This document shows positions 42,332 through 43,268 of a stretch of DNA of 43,268 bases, piece by piece. The DNA comes from Microbispora triticiradicis (GTDB taxonomy: Bacteria; Actinomycetota; Actinomycetes; Streptosporangiales; Streptosporangiaceae). The position numbers and the translations under genes are program-made. The notes beneath the pieces were generated by a model, which had not been told where the DNA came from, made no database searches, and saw nothing but the letters and a program-made list of their open reading frames with translations. Location: assembly GCA_003260025.2 (NCBI GenBank), contig QFZU02000147.1, forward strand, positions 1 to 43,268, read 5' to 3'. Position 1 is the first letter of the stretch. Each line of letters starts with the position of its first letter.

Positions 42332-43268
42332 GACCCGGCCCCGGCGGGGGGTTCGACGTCGTCGAGCCAGACGCGCTGGAGCATGTGCCAGTCCTCCGGG
42401 TGCTCGGCGATCCCCTTCTCGAAGACCGCCGCCAGTGCCTGGGTCATGACCACGACCTTCTCCTGCCGGGTCCCCTCGGCCGGCACCGGGACCTCTTCGT
42501 GCACCCGGATGCCCCAGCCGTCCTCCTCGAACCACAGCACGGCCGGCAGCAGCGCGGCGCCTGTCTGGATGGCCAGCAGCGCGGGCCCGGCGACCATCCG
42601 GGTCCGCGCGCCGAAGAACTCGACCTCGATCCCGCGTTCGGTCAGGTCGCGCTCGGCGGGCAGGCAGACGGGGCGGCCCTCGCGCAGGCGCTTGGCGAGC
42701 GTGCCGAACGCCATGGCGCTGCCGCCGCCCTTGGCGGTGAGCGGCAGCACCTCCATGCCGAGGCTCTCGCGGTAGGCCACGAACCGCTCGAACAGCGACT
42801 CCGGCTTCAGCCGCTCGGCCACCGTGGTGAAGGGGTGGCCCATGTGCACCAGCCAGGCCCCGGCGAGGTCGTAGTTGCCCATGTGGGGCAGCGCGACCAC
42901 CACTCCCCTGCCCCGGGCGAGGTTGTCGAAGATGCCCTCGGCACCGGTGAACCGGGTGCGTTCGAGGATCCGCTCCCGGGTGTAGGCGGTGAAGCGGAAC
43001 GACTCCATCCAGTACCTGAAGTAGGAGCGCATGCCCGCCCGGCTCAGGTCCCGTACGGCGGGGTCCGCTAAGTCCGCGCCGACGACCCGGGCCAGGTTGG
43101 CCTCCAGGCGGCGCACGGACCGGCCGCGCCTGCGCCACAGCCGGTCGGCGAGCGCCCGGAAGAACCAGGCGGCCGTCCGCTCCGGCACGTGGCGCACCAC
43201 GGCCCAGCCGGCGGCGTACGCGGCCGCGACCGCCCGGTCGGCGAGCGGCGTCCCGTGGGGCCGCGGGG
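42328..43268 (-). CDS. Phosphatidylinositol mannoside acyltransferase (5' end outside window)
   Basis: A lauroyl/myristoyl-type acyltransferase that acylates the first mannose of PIM (PatA-like). About 313 residues are visible; the frame stays open to the right edge with a family-like N terminus (TPLADRAVAAAYAAGW), so the true start is beyond 43268 and the GTG at 43200 is internal. The HX4D motif is in LPHMGNYDLAGAW, followed by CLPAERDLTERGIEVEFFG. The stop overlaps pimA by 4 nt. The operon likely continues with pgsA upstream, as I recall for other actinomycetes. Confidence 0.92.
   Translation of the reverse strand, partial: PRPHGTPLADRAVAAAYAAGWAVVRHVPERTAAWFFRALADRLWRRRGRSVRRLEANLARVVGADLADPAVRDLSRAGMRSYFRYWMESFRFTAYTRERILERTRFTGAEGIFDNLARGRGVVVALPHMGNYDLAGAWLVHMGHPFTTVAERLKPESLFERFVAYRESLGMEVLPLTAKGGGSAMAFGTLAKRLREGRPVCLPAERDLTERGIEVEFFGARTRMVAGPALLAIQTGAALLPAVLWFEEDGWGIRVHEEVPVPAEGTRQEKVVVMTQALAAVFEKGIAEHPEDWHMLQRVWLDDVEPPAGAGS

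Overview
The window is a very GC-rich (about 70% by eye) stretch of actinomycete chromosome. The evidence is frequent GTG/TTG starts, the phosphatidylinositol-mannoside genes (pimA and its acyltransferase) at the right edge, the DUF6167/DUF948 pair beside alaS, the bifunctional Rel and a PdxS/PdxT-type vitamin B6 pathway. Gene content and order recall Streptomyces and, more closely, the Streptosporangiales. That family-level placement is inference from memory of gene order, not a search result. Nearly all genes are on the minus strand; only two cyclophilins and a DUF349 protein are on the plus strand.

Right to left along the minus strand, the layout is as follows. (a) 43268-39518: PIM acyltransferase, pimA and a LemA-like membrane protein in overlapping order, then a DUF3048 lipoprotein. 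(b) 39366-34596: pdxS, a Tat-exported PhoD-like phosphatase, a MarR regulator, pdxT and yebC; the usual pdxS-pdxT pair is split by two genes. (c) 34495-30655: an Eis-like acetyltransferase, then ruvC, ruvA and ruvB. (d) 30383-23991: yajC, secD, secF, apt and rel. (e) 23933-16832: a plus-strand DUF349 gene and two plus-strand cyclophilins that bracket a minus-strand operon of an MBL hydrolase, hisS and aspS. (f) 16633-7536: DUF2231, rarA, DUF948, DUF6167, alaS, ruvX, two tandem mltG paralogues and aroE. (g) 7275-44: infC-rpmI-rplT, a SpoU-type RNA methyltransferase, an orphan PAS histidine kinase, and pheS-pheT.

Functionally this is core informational and envelope biology: four aminoacyl-tRNA synthetases (Phe, Ala, Asp, His), translation initiation and ribosomal proteins, the stringent-response enzyme, Holliday-junction processing (RuvABC, RuvX, RarA), Sec translocation accessories, peptidoglycan and shikimate genes, vitamin B6 synthesis and PIM synthesis. 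No tRNA, rRNA, CRISPR, transposase, prophage or defence gene was found.

The unusual signals are small. Four short tandem-repeat arrays occur (11 bp x4, 14 bp x5, 18 bp x3 twice), three between genes and one inside a coding region. infC appears to start at ATC and lies behind an attenuator-like terminator. The mltG genes are duplicated in tandem. Accessory genes seem inserted into the conserved pdxS-pdxT-yebC-ruvC block. SecD carries a long Ala/Pro/Ser insert. I did not find a convincing new biological system.
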